Source: Pseudomonas sp. WJP1 (GTDB lineage Bacteria > Pseudomonadota > Gammaproteobacteria > Pseudomonadales > Pseudomonadaceae). Taken from it: 64,000 nt of DNA. Of the stretch, positions 8,095 to 16,445 are shown piece after piece. Below the pieces are notes generated by a model, which was not told the origin of the DNA, searched no databases, and saw only the letters and a program-made list of their open reading frames with translations. Within the stretch, counting starts at the first letter, position 1. Every line of letters begins with the position of its first letter. The stretch is taken from contig NZ_CP110128.1 in the NCBI RefSeq assembly GCF_028471945.1, positions 3,522,501 through 3,586,500 on the forward strand, written 5' to 3'. The position numbers and the translations under genes are program-made.

Positions 8095-10509
8095 ATGGCC
8101 CAGCCGTCACCTCGGTGCTGGTCAAAAACGGACACGATAGACGATCGAGTCCTAAGCTTTGACTCAATGGGCGACGGGTGTTTTCGCGAGGAAAAACGTG
8201 ACACGCCCTTTGAGGAACTCACCTCCGTGCTCAGTAAATGGCTGGACCCCATGCTGCTTCTGCTCAACGCCTTGACACTGCTGGCGGGGGGCGTTGCGCA
8301 CCTTTCACAAAGACCGGAATGGGCGTCGTTATGCTGGGCCGCAGGAAGTATGGTCATGGCCTTGGTACTGCTGGTCGAGATCGTCAGGCGTCTGGCCCGG
8401 CGCGAGTCTGGTGTAGACATGATCGCGTTGCTGTCGATCACCGCCGCCCTGGCCTTTACGCAGACATTGGTGGCAGCGGTGATTGCCTTGATGCTCGCAA
8501 GCGGACGTACCCTGGAGTTTTATACCAGCCAACGCGCCGAGCGTGAGCTTCGTGCCCTTATCGATCGGGCGCCACGTTTTGCCTGGTTGCAGGAAGAGGG
8601 TGGGTTGCGCGAGATCCCCGTAGAACAGATCCAGCCAAATCAAACATTGCTGGTGCGCCTGGGGGAGGTGGTACCGGTCGACGGGCGGCTACTGAGTCCC
8701 ACCGCCGAACTGGATGAATCGGCACTCAGCGGCGAATCGTTACCCGTCACTCGTCGAGAAGGAGAGCAACTGCTCAGCGGCGTTTCCAATGTGGGTGCAG
8801 TCCTTCTGCTGACCGCCACGCGAACGGCTGCACAAAGCACCTATGCCGGGATCGTTCGGCTGGCCGAGGAGGCACGACGTTCGCGCGCGCCTTTCGTGCG
8901 CTTGGCCGACCGATATGCGTTGTTCTTCATCCCGTTGACCTTGCTGATTGCCGCAGCGGCCTGGCAACTGAGTGGCGATCCTTTGCGAGCCCTGGCGGTT
9001 CTAGTGGTTGCCACGCCGTGCCCGTTGATTCTGGCGGTACCGATTTCCATCATGTCAGGTATTTCGAAGGCGGCGCGGCGCGGGATCCTGATCAAGGATG
9101 GCGCGACCCTGGAGGCGTTGGCCGGCGTCAAGCAGGTGTTTCTTGACAAGACCGGAACGCTTACCAGCGGCCATGCCCGTCTACAGTCGATTGAGGTCAA
9201 TGGACTGGCCGACCCCCAACGGTTGCTCTGCCTGGCTGCTTCGCTGGCCCAGGCCTCGACACACCCCATCTCCAGGGCCATTGTCGAGGCGGCGCATCAA
9301 CGCCAACTGCTCCTCAGCGTTCCCCAGCAGGTAGAAGAGGCTCCGGGCTCAGGCCTGCGTGGGGTGGTCGGTGGCAGGCAGGTTCGTTTCGGTACATTGT
9401 CTTTTGCACATGCAGACGCACCTGTGTCGGACTGGGCCGCCACCATGTTGCGCCACATGGATTACCTGGCTTGCAGTGGCAGCTTTATTGAGGTGGATGG
9501 AACACTTGCCGGCCTGCTGGTGTTCTCCGACAACGTGCGCCGAGAAACACCACAAACGCTGCGCCGACTGCGCAACAGGGGCATCGAAAGGATCGTCATG
9601 CTCACCGGGGATCGTCTGGAAACCGCCGAGATGGTTGCATTGTCTGCCGGGATTGACGAGCTGCGTGCAGGATTGATCCCCGAGGATAAGGTTCGAGCGG
9701 TGCAGGAAGGCTGCTTGCGCGCGAGCACCTTGATGGTCGGCGATGGCATCAATGACGCTCCCGCGTTAGCGGCGGCCAACGTCGGCGTGGCAATGGGAGC
9801 CAGCGGTGCCACTGCGTCAGCGCAAGCAGCGGGCGTTGTGCTGCTGGTGGATCGTCTTGATCGTCTGGTGGAGGCGCTGGACATTGCCCGAGGAACCCGC
9901 CACATCGCGCGTCAGGGTGTGCTGGTCGGCATGGGTATGTCGTTGCTGGCCATGGCGGTGGCGGCCTTCGGTTACCTACCACCCCTCATCGGCGCCATCG
10001 TGCAAGAGGGTATCGATGTGGTGATCATCATTAACGCCTTGCGTGCATTGGGGCCGCTGCGGGAGGTGAGCCAACAAAGGCTTGCTGCGCAACAGATTGA
10101 TCACCTGCAGGACGAGCACAAGCAACTCTCTTCAGTGCTCAGCGATCTGCATCAACTGGCCAATGATTTTTCCCGGCGTCCACTGGCGCAAGCACAGACT
10201 GATTTGCAGGAGCTGGTCATCAAGCTGCAATCATCGCTGGCGCGCCATGAACGTGAAGATGAAAACACACTCTATCCGCAGTTGACGCAAAGCCTGCCAG
10301 GCGAGGACCCCATGTCCGCCATGAGCCACGCTCACCGAGAGATTTTTCGCCTGATCCATCTACTGGCGCGCATGAGCAGTGACTTCAGTGCCGCCCCTGA
10401 AACGGCTTCGGCGGATGAGATTCAGCATCAGCTGATTCGGCTCGACACCCTCGTGCGACTGCACTTTGATCAGGAAGAGGAGCTGTTCCGGTATCTGGAT
10501 CGGCGTTAA
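8095..10509 (+). CDS. P1B-5-type heavy-metal ATPase with C-terminal hemerythrin domain
   Basis: The frame gives 804 residues. P-type ATPase landmarks are present: SGESLPV in the actuator, TPCPLIL in the membrane (Cys at ~309), DKTGTLT (phosphorylated D351), STHPISRA and GDGINDAPAL (~549). There is no N-terminal metal-binding domain. From ~665 a helical His/Glu-rich domain has IDHLQDEH, LARHEREDENTLYPQL, SHAHREIFRLI and LRLH-like RLHFDQEEEL, the ligand pattern of hemerythrin. TPCP with a C-terminal hemerythrin domain defines the P1B-5 group, whose Sinorhizobium member Nia exports Ni and Fe and is induced in nodules. The start is uncertain: ATG 8095 has AGAGGA at long spacing, while the box above favours ATG 8167. 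Confidence 0.9.
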   Translation: MAQPSPRCWSKTDTIDDRVLSFDSMGDGCFREEKRDTPFEELTSVLSKWLDPMLLLLNALTLLAGGVAHLSQRPEWASLCWAAGSMVMALVLLVEIVRRLARRESGVDMIALLSITAALAFTQTLVAAVIALMLASGRTLEFYTSQRAERELRALIDRAPRFAWLQEEGGLREIPVEQIQPNQTLLVRLGEVVPVDGRLLSPTAELDESALSGESLPVTRREGEQLLSGVSNVGAVLLLTATRTAAQSTYAGIVRLAEEARRSRAPFVRLADRYALFFIPLTLLIAAAAWQLSGDPLRALAVLVVATPCPLILAVPISIMSGISKAARRGILIKDGATLEALAGVKQVFLDKTGTLTSGHARLQSIEVNGLADPQRLLCLAASLAQASTHPISRAIVEAAHQRQLLLSVPQQVEEAPGSGLRGVVGGRQVRFGTLSFAHADAPVSDWAATMLRHMDYLACSGSFIEVDGTLAGLLVFSDNVRRETPQTLRRLRNRGIERIVMLTGDRLETAEMVALSAGIDELRAGLIPEDKVRAVQEGCLRASTLMVGDGINDAPALAAANVGVAMGASGATASAQAAGVVLLVDRLDRLVEALDIARGTRHIARQGVLVGMGMSLLAMAVAAFGYLPPLIGAIVQEGIDVVIIINALRALGPLREVSQQRLAAQQIDHLQDEHKQLSSVLSDLHQLANDFSRRPLAQAQTDLQELVIKLQSSLARHEREDENTLYPQLTQSLPGEDPMSAMSHAHREIFRLIHLLARMSSDFSAAPETASADEIQHQLIRLDTLVRLHFDQEEELFRYLDRR

Positions 10510-10704
10510 ACGCTTGTGTCAGGCACAGCGCAAACGCAGTTGAGTCTGTCAACCTCCGTATTACCGACAACAGCATGTGGGGAAGTTTACTGTGATAGCC
10601 GCTGATTGTTCCACTGGGCGCAAGACTGCTCCTTGGTGCAGTTTGTCACGCGAGTCATTTCATTTTCTGGCTGCGTTCGAGGAGCATGTGTTGTTGCAAA
10701 CTAT

Positions 10705-10718
10705 TTGACCTAAGTCAA
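10705..10718 (+). promoter_or_regulatory. Anr/FNR-type box
   Basis: TTGACCTAAGTCAA is a symmetric variant with eight of ten fixed positions. Centre plus 41.5 gives ~10753, 23 bases before the ATG at 10776. The rest of 10510-10704 holds no gene that I can support. Confidence 0.6.
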
Positions 10719-10775
10719 ACCGCATCCTGTTATTGGCTGCATGCTTTTGTTACACAGGGGTGAGGTGAGCTTGTC

Positions 10776-11237
10776 ATGAACATCAACAAGCTGATTGGGA
10801 TTCACGTGGTACGAGGTTGGTGGCGGGACAGAGGTGCCGCATTCGAAAACCTGCGTCGGCCGGGCAAAAGACCCTGGAAACGTGAAGTAGTCTTCCTGTT
10901 GTTGATCTCGCTGGCGTTGACGACGTGTTATTTCACGGCGTATCACTTTACCTCTCATGCGTTGAAGGAATTGGTAAACGCGTGCTCCACACGCTTCGAG
11001 GTCGAGCTTGAGAATGCCGACATAGAGCCTCCCATAAAAGCCTTGCCCCGATCCTTATGCGAATGTATGGCACATGTGCTCCTCGACAAAAACGGAACTG
11101 TGCGACTTGCGTTGGTCGACAGCCGCATGTTGGATCCGCAGGCTCTTGAGCCTGTAACGGAGGAGGACGGAGAAGCCTGTATCAACGCCCTGTGGAAGCC
11201 TGACGCCGAACTGGCCAAACGCTTGACGCTTGAGTGA
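10776..11237 (+). CDS. Hypothetical single-pass membrane protein
   Basis: The 153-residue product has a basic N-terminal region (about residues 1-45), one strong membrane segment (VVFLLLISLALTTCYFTAYH) and a ~90-residue soluble C-terminal domain with a Cys pair (SLCECM). The positive-inside rule places the C-terminal part in the periplasm. GAGGTGAGC precedes the ATG. It lies behind an Anr-type box and 56 bases before the hemerythrin gene, so the two may form an operon. I recognise no family. Confidence 0.7.
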   Translation: MNINKLIGIHVVRGWWRDRGAAFENLRRPGKRPWKREVVFLLLISLALTTCYFTAYHFTSHALKELVNACSTRFEVELENADIEPPIKALPRSLCECMAHVLLDKNGTVRLALVDSRMLDPQALEPVTEEDGEACINALWKPDAELAKRLTLE

Positions 11238-11293
11238 CAGAGGAGAATCTGTAACTAAAAAAGTTAAACACAACGAACTAGTGAGGGTATTAA

Positions 11294-11752
11294 ATGAACG
11301 TCTTATTGAATGAACTTCATGCCTATCATCATGAAGTGGCTGGAAAAATCAACCGGGTCAAGGCATTGCTGCAGAAACTAAGACATGAGTCCGCAGGCAG
11401 CGACGACTGCAAGCTATTGTTCAAGATGCTGGAGGCCTTGCATGGGGAAGCAGAGCGCCACCACCATGAAAATGAAGAGCTTATCCGGCGGGCGTTGCTA
11501 ACAACTGAAGCACCGATCCATCCACGGGTTGAGGATATCGAGCGAGATCATCAGGCATTTGGGCGCATTGCAGGACAACTCATGATGTTGGAGGATTCAA
11601 CTAAGGAGACGAGCGTGATCGCTGCTGCCATCGATGATTTCATCACAAAATACTATGATCATATGGAGGCAGAGGAGAACATTTTCTTCCCGATGGCAGA
11701 CAAGTGGCTTTCAGGCATTCAGTGGCAGGAAATAAAGCGTCAATGGCATTAA
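11294..11752 (+). CDS. Hemerythrin HHE-domain protein
   Basis: The 152-residue four-helix protein has the hemerythrin ligand pattern: HAYHHEV near residue 10, HGEAERHHHENEEL, ERDHQAFGRI and YYDHMEAEENIFFP. These proteins bind a di-iron centre and may sense or carry O2 or NO, or repair iron-sulfur proteins. It is the second hemerythrin unit within 2 kb; the other is fused to the metal ATPase. GAGGG lies upstream of the start. It probably shares the promoter of the membrane protein before it. Confidence 0.88.
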   Translation: MNVLLNELHAYHHEVAGKINRVKALLQKLRHESAGSDDCKLLFKMLEALHGEAERHHHENEELIRRALLTTEAPIHPRVEDIERDHQAFGRIAGQLMMLEDSTKETSVIAAAIDDFITKYYDHMEAEENIFFPMADKWLSGIQWQEIKRQWH

Positions 11753-11886
11753 TCGGAGTTATTGCCTTCTTCCTCAAAAATTGTGTTGCTGCCAGAGAGA
11801 TTTTCGGTCGGCGGGATTGTTTTCGAGGGGGGGGAAGGGGGCAGGTACCACTTGAACTGACTTAGACCTTTAGTAAACTAAAAGTT

Positions 11887-11911
11887 AACTAAACTAAATA
11901 GATGTTTAGTT
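11887..11911. repeat. AT-rich inverted repeat, operator-like
   Basis: AACTAAAC and its exact reverse complement GTTTAGTT flank a 9-base centre. Just upstream (11870-11885) AGTAAACT and AAAAGTTAAC-like sequences repeat the same motif. The cluster resembles a regulator-binding region, but no adjacent gene start fits. Confidence 0.4.
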
Positions 11912-12197
11912 GAGCTAGCTAATCACTCCACGTAAAGATCATTACGTTGCCATGGGCGGTAGACCATCTTCAAGAGCTCATATCTCTCACCAGACACGCG
12001 GCGTCGGGGCTCTCTGATGTGGTCCAACCTAATCTAGCAGGGTGCCAAAATTTGAAAGTTGCGGCTGACAGAGCAGCGCGAGTGATAGTAAGGGTAACAT
12101 TCCAACCGGCAAACCCCATAGCTCCAACAGCATTACGCAGCTTTGAAATCCCAGGCGTGCTGGGCACGTAGGTTCGACATTACGCTGTAAACCTGTT

Positions 12198-12248
12198 TTT
12201 TGACTTGTTAACTACGGTGGTTAACAAGTCAAAATTGTGGTTAACAAC
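12198..12248. repeat. 15-bp perfect palindrome plus a third half-repeat
   Basis: TTTTGACTTGTTAAC (12198-12212) is followed, after 7 bases, by its exact reverse complement GTTAACAAGTCAAAA (12220-12234). A third copy of the inner part, GTGGTTAACAA, occurs at 12237-12247, 20 bases after the first copy at 12217-12227. Such spacing, two helical turns, is typical of multiply bound regulator or recombinase sites. No gene next to it explains it. Confidence 0.6.
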
Positions 12249-13085
12249 GGTACCGGACGAGCATTTCACTGAGCTTTTCATCTAACCAGATTTCGGCGAG
12301 CACAACGTGTGCATCGCCAAACCGTCAGGGTCTGCAAGCAAATAATGGGCGTTTGTGTTTTCCCCGTATGGCAATCTTGAAATCTGCGCATCAACTCCAC
12401 GCTGAATGCTACAGATTTCGCACAGCGACGTGCTTGCAGGCTTACAGGTGGACCTGTGGCGTTAGCAATGCCGTAAACGAACAAGCGGTTACCAAAAAGA
12501 CCCTTTATATCAAACGAACAGACGAACTCGCATACGGTGCACGATCACGCGAATCTAGGGCAATTTCACACGATTTCTTCCAAGATCTGCGGGCTCCGAC
12601 GACAGGCATGCTCACGTGAGGCCGCGAAGAGCTAAAATGTCAGATGGGACTCATCGATGTAGTGCATGGGTTAAGTCCAATGTACTGAGTGGGACAGCAC
12701 CGATTACTTCATATGCTGAAACCACGAAGAATCATTTTCGTGACTTCCTAGGTCCATGAATTTTCGAGAATATTTTTTTAAGATGATTTTTCTGATTTTT
12801 AAGTGACGACGACACCCAGAGGCACCCTGTGTGGAGTACCTATGAGTACGCATAATGTATATTATGTTAAATTGCATATCCTCTCCGTTTCCCTACTGTC
12901 CACTTTTCCCTTGGCATACATTGCGCCAGTCCTCCGAACTAATGCGGCAATCGCTATTTGATGCGACTCCAGACGTCTCTTCGCTGAACCCGCGCAGAGT
13001 TGATTCTGGCAAGCGATGAGCAGACATTTTTTTTGCGATTTACTCTGATACGCTGCTGGAACACTCGTTTACAGGAGTTGTTCCC

Positions 13086-13460
13086 ATGATTGGCAAGTTA
13101 ATTTCGACGGGTTTCAGTTTGGCCACCTTGCCCGCCCGCCTGACTTTTCGCAGTGTCCGCGCCTTGGCCATGACGCCTGCCGAGGCCAGCCGTCTGCTCG
13201 CGGACATGCATCAGGCATCGGATCAGGCGGTACAGGAACTCCAGGGGCTGTTGGCCAACGTCGATGCGGACATGACCCACAAAACGGCGCACCTCAGTGC
13301 TGCCGACAAGCGCCTGGCAGCCGAACTGGCCCTGCACGCCGCCGAACAACACCTGAATATGGCCGCGATCAACATTCTGCGGGCCGTCTGGCTGACGCTT
13401 CACTCGACGCCGAACTTGCCGCCAAGCAAGCTTGATAAGCGGCTTGAACAATTACGCTGA
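13086..13460 (+). CDS. Hypothetical helical protein
   Basis: The 124-residue product is Ala-rich and probably all helical, with no signal peptide beyond a mildly hydrophobic start (MIGKLISTGFSLATLPARLTF). ACAGGAGTTG precedes the ATG. The C-terminal segment HSTPNLPPSKLDKRLEQLR is Pro/Lys-rich. Length and helical content recall phasin-like or small surface-granule proteins, but that is only a resemblance. It converges with, and overlaps by nine bases, the threonine dehydratase gene. Confidence 0.65.
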   Translation: MIGKLISTGFSLATLPARLTFRSVRALAMTPAEASRLLADMHQASDQAVQELQGLLANVDADMTHKTAHLSAADKRLAAELALHAAEQHLNMAAINILRAVWLTLHSTPNLPPSKLDKRLEQLR

Positions 13461-14465
13461 CGCCTCACTCGATGCGACGCGTTCGGCCACATGCCGTAAA
13501 GAGTCGAAATTGATATTGGCACCGGAGTCGATCGCGATCAGTGTCTGATCCCGCACACCCGTTCGCGCAACGTATTTCTTGATGCCAGCAACGGCCAGAG
13601 CGCCAGAAGGCTCAGTGATAGAGCGCGTATCGTCGTAGATATTCTTCATCGCAATGCAAAGCTCATCGTTACTGACAGTCAGTACCTCGTCGACGCAAAA
13701 CCTGCACACCTCAAATCCGTGTGCGCCGATCTGTGCAACCGCTACACCATCGGCAAAGGTGCCCACACTTGGCAGCACCACTCGATCATCGGCCTGTAGG
13801 GCTGCGTACAAACAGGCTGAATGTTCCGACTCGACGCCAATGATGCGCACCTCTGGCCGCAAGTATTTGACGTAAGCCGCGATGCCGGCGATCAAACCGC
13901 CACCGCCTACCGGAACAAAGATGGAATCCAGCGCCCCTTGATGCTGACGCAGAATTTCCATGGCGACCGTGCCCTGCCCGGCAATGACATCCGGATCATC
14001 GAAAGGCGAAACAAAAGTTTTGCCGGTTTGGCTTGCCAGTTCTAGCGCATGAGATAGGGCAAACGGAAAACTTTCTCCGTGCAGCAGCGTCTCGGCACCG
14101 CGACTGCGCACGCCGCCCACCTTCAACTCTGGCGTCGTAGCGGGCATTACGATGGTTGCCTCGATGCCCAACTCCCGAGCCGCCAGTGCCACGCCCTGGG
14201 CATGGTTGCCGGCGGACGCGGTAATCACGCCGCGCGTTTTTTGCTCATCGCTCAGGTTAACCAGCTTGTTGTAGGCGCCACGAATCTTGAAGGAAAAGGT
14301 CGGTTGCAGATCTTCGCGCTTGAGCAGGATCTGGTTACCCAATGCCAAGGACAATGCGGGTGCCGGCTGCAGGGGCGTATGCACGGCCAGTTCGTACACC
14401 GGCGCGGCGAGGATCTTTTTGACGTACTGCTCAAGTAGGGTTTGTTGGTCGCGCGTGCTGGGCAT
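13452..14465 (-). CDS. Threonine ammonia-lyase (short form without regulatory domain)
   Basis: The 337-residue fold type II PLP enzyme has the lysine motif PTFSFKIRGAYN (K60), a TASAGNHAQGVA loop and the PVGGGGLIAGIA phosphate-binding loop. It converts threonine to 2-oxobutanoate and ammonia. It stops after the catalytic domain; biosynthetic IlvA has ~500 residues with ACT-like domains that bind isoleucine. The short form is usually called catabolic or IlvA-like, and serine or other hydroxyamino acids are possible substrates. GGAG precedes the ATG at 14465. An attenuator with an Ile-rich leader peptide lies upstream, so transcription appears tied to isoleucine supply even though the enzyme lacks allosteric domains. 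Confidence 0.92.
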   Translation of the reverse strand: MPSTRDQQTLLEQYVKKILAAPVYELAVHTPLQPAPALSLALGNQILLKREDLQPTFSFKIRGAYNKLVNLSDEQKTRGVITASAGNHAQGVALAARELGIEATIVMPATTPELKVGGVRSRGAETLLHGESFPFALSHALELASQTGKTFVSPFDDPDVIAGQGTVAMEILRQHQGALDSIFVPVGGGGLIAGIAAYVKYLRPEVRIIGVESEHSACLYAALQADDRVVLPSVGTFADGVAVAQIGAHGFEVCRFCVDEVLTVSNDELCIAMKNIYDDTRSITEPSGALAVAGIKKYVARTGVRDQTLIAIDSGANINFDSLRHVAERVASSEASA

Positions 14466-14509
14466 GATCGTCTCCTGACATTGATCAGAGCCCCGAGACA
14501 GAAAATGAA

Positions 14510-14530
14510 AACCCGCCTCTAGGGCGGGTT
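14510..14530 (-). terminator. Attenuator hairpin of the threonine dehydratase gene
   Basis: On the minus strand AACCCGCC pairs with GGCGGGTT around a 5-base loop, followed by TTTTCATTTT. It lies between the leader peptide stop (14549) and the structural gene start (14465), which is the position of a transcription attenuator. A GGCGGG copy inside the leader peptide codons (14553-14558) can pair with the same CCCGCC and act as the antiterminator. Confidence 0.75.
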
Positions 14531-14548
14531 GGGTGCTGCAGTCGTGAG

Positions 14549-14614
14549 CTAGCCCGCCAAATGAGGAATGGCGGTAATAATGCTTGGCTGGCAGCGCAAT
14601 ACGATGGAAGTCAT
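14549..14614 (-). CDS. Isoleucine/threonine-rich attenuator leader peptide
   Basis: A 21-residue frame, MTSIVLRCQPSIITAIPHLA plus a final Gly, runs leftward upstream of the threonine dehydratase. It has four Ile, two Thr and one Val. Stalling at the Ile-Ile-Thr-Ala-Ile run would leave the last codons (GGCGGG) free to pair with the terminator's 5' arm, allowing read-through; a ribosome reaching the stop would cover them and let the terminator form. The ribosome site (CTGAGC region) is weak. Leader peptides of this design are well known for ilv operons in enterics; this one is inferred from sequence. Confidence 0.65.
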   Translation of the reverse strand: MTSIVLRCQPSIITAIPHLAG

Positions 14615-14816
14615 GCTCAGAAATTAGCTGGCTGCTGATTGCAAGTCAACAGCCAAACTCCACAAGCCTCGGCTGTCATACGCCCTGTTTGTTGTCCCGG
14701 GAAAAGAAACACTAAATCCGTCGCCCAGACACTTAACGCCTGGCTCACAATCAGTGCACCGAGGAAACCGTTATGGCGGGTTTACCATGGACGCCGTTTC
14801 AACAGGAGGACTGCAA

Positions 14817-15272
14817 ATGGATCTGAAATTCAGTCACGTAGATGTACTGGTCAAGAATCTCGACGAAGCCTGTGCTTACTACGCGCAGGTACTTAACGCC
14901 AGGATCTCTAAAACCCTCGTCTGGGAACGAGGTGGTCTGCATGTGCGCTACGCGATTGCGCTGATGGGCCAAGAGCGTTTCATGCTGGTACAGCCGTTGG
15001 CGGGGAATCTGAAAGAGCTATTGGATACGTCCGGTGAAGGGATGATTTACCGCCACTGCTACTCGACACCGGACATTGAGAAAGCCTATGACGAATTGAT
15101 GGCCGCCGGTGTTCAGCCAGAAGACGAAAATGGAAAGCCATTGGCTCGTGCGAACCTGCAATCCCCGTCTGGGGCACGCATCATTTGGTTGCCCAAACGC
15201 TTCGGGTACTTCTCTATTGAGATACTGGAAGATAAAGCGCTAGAGGCATTTATCGAGGCTGCGTTTTCCTAA
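14817..15272 (+). CDS. VOC/glyoxalase-fold protein
   Basis: The 151-residue protein begins MDLKFSHVDVLVKNLDEACA, the first beta-alpha-beta unit of a vicinal oxygen chelate fold, and has a second unit around HCYSTPDIEKAYDELMAAGV. Candidate metal ligands are His in FSHVDV and the His/Glu of later strands. The family includes methylmalonyl-CoA epimerases, glyoxalases and dioxygenases; the reaction here is unknown. ATG 14817 has AGGAGGA upstream, which rules out the longer frame. It ends 15 bases before the convergent LysR gene. Confidence 0.85.
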   Translation: MDLKFSHVDVLVKNLDEACAYYAQVLNARISKTLVWERGGLHVRYAIALMGQERFMLVQPLAGNLKELLDTSGEGMIYRHCYSTPDIEKAYDELMAAGVQPEDENGKPLARANLQSPSGARIIWLPKRFGYFSIEILEDKALEAFIEAAFS

Positions 15273-15286
15273 GATTGGAGCTCCGG

Positions 15287-16216
15287 TCAACTGGCCGTTT
15301 TGCCATGGAGATCGCGGGAAGCTCCTTCGAGGGTTTTCCACAAGCTGCGCATCGTAGGGTTCTCATTCGTAATGGAGCAGTAGGAGCGTATCTCCAGTCG
15401 CGTGCCCCATTCATCACCACCCGCTTTTACCAACTGTCCTCGCTGAAGCTCGTCCATGACAGCGCTTTGTGGCAACCATGCCACCCCATAACCCTCGACT
15501 GCCATTCGCATCAGTAGCATCGTCATATCCGCCTCGTAGCACCGCTCCAACATGCATGCAGTCGGGCCATTTTTTATGACGATGTCGGCAACGCGACCTA
15601 GAAAAGTCGTGGCTGTATAAGCGAGGTGAGGAACTGTTTTGCTGGAGGTACCCGGTAAGGGATACAGCGGATTGCCTTCGCTGTCAGGTGCGCACACAGG
15701 AATGAACGCGTCATGACCCAAGGTCAAACTCCCGAACTTTTCCGAATCGAGAAGAATGGGCGCCAAGGGGTGATGATAGACAATCATCAGATCACAACTC
15801 CCCTCCTCCAGAGATATGACCGCGTCGTGGATGTTGGCGGCAACGACCCGCGCATTGAATTGCTCATTGTGCTGCTGAAATTGCTTCAGCCATTTCGGCA
15901 GGAATGTCATCGACAGACTGTGGCCGGCAGTGACCTGGATGGATCGCCCTGGCATCCGCTCTACCTCGCGAAGGCTTGAGCGCAGCCTCATTAACCCCGC
16001 CAATGCCTCGCGACTTTCTTCACAAAATGTGCGGCCAGCAGAGGTCAGTTGGACAGGATAGGTGCCACGATCGACCAACTCCGCACCTACCCATTCTTCA
16101 AGTGACTTTATACGCCTCGACAAAGCCGACTGGGTCACACAACGAACCTCCGCAGCCCGAGAAAAATTCTTCCACTCCGCGACCGCCAGAAGGTCATCCA
16201 GCCATTTGATTTGCAT
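15287..16216 (-). CDS. LysR-family regulator, HypT-like subgroup
   Basis: The 309-residue protein starts with a typical LysR helix-turn-helix (KNFSRAAEVRCVTQSALSRR) and a periplasmic-binding-like effector domain. Segments such as VTAGHSLSMTFLPKWL, VAWLPQSAVMDELQRGQLV and the opening KWLDDLLAVAE resemble the HypT (YjiE) branch. HypT itself senses hypochlorite, but relatives act on local genes. It is divergent from the symporter-racemase pair at 16446-19227 and probably controls it, responding to an amino-acid or dicarboxylate ligand. GAGGTG precedes its ATG. Confidence 0.9.
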   Translation of the reverse strand: MQIKWLDDLLAVAEWKNFSRAAEVRCVTQSALSRRIKSLEEWVGAELVDRGTYPVQLTSAGRTFCEESREALAGLMRLRSSLREVERMPGRSIQVTAGHSLSMTFLPKWLKQFQQHNEQFNARVVAANIHDAVISLEEGSCDLMIVYHHPLAPILLDSEKFGSLTLGHDAFIPVCAPDSEGNPLYPLPGTSSKTVPHLAYTATTFLGRVADIVIKNGPTACMLERCYEADMTMLLMRMAVEGYGVAWLPQSAVMDELQRGQLVKAGGDEWGTRLEIRSYCSITNENPTMRSLWKTLEGASRDLHGKTAS

Positions 16217-16445
16217 ACCGACACCTCATGTCCCGAATGGGCAGTTTACTGCGGCCCAGTGAGGAACAAGCAGCAGATTCGAAAACTATTCCAAAAGCGC
16301 ATGGGGCTATCGGGATTACTCATCACGCCCTTCCAGGCCCGACCCTAGAATCGAAAACGTTGGAGCGAGGCCACAGAGCTTCGACCCAATGACACTTGTC
16401 TCCTGCCAAGTAAAAAAAGCAAAAAAACCACTTGAGGAAAGCTCC

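Larger units (their letters stand above)
11753..13085. other. Gene-poor AT-rich spacer with palindromes
   Basis: No recognisable gene covers these 1.3 kb, and base composition drops below that of the neighbours. A 40-codon frame at 12637-12759 has AAGAG at good distance and is the best small-gene candidate (MSDGTHRCSAWVKSNVLSG at its start), but it matches nothing I know. Longer frames on either strand (11947-12171, 12278-12484, 12353-12619) have no plausible ribosome sites or family features. Two inverted-repeat blocks are listed separately. The stretch may be a decayed insertion. Confidence 0.6.

Noticed and set aside
12198..12234. Integron attC-like site
   Set aside because: GTTAAC arms look similar, but the R' core does not fit and there is no integrase or cassette structure.
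11947..12619. Several 65-88 codon frames in the gene-poor spacer
   Set aside because: Low coding character, no ribosome sites, and frames on both strands overlap.
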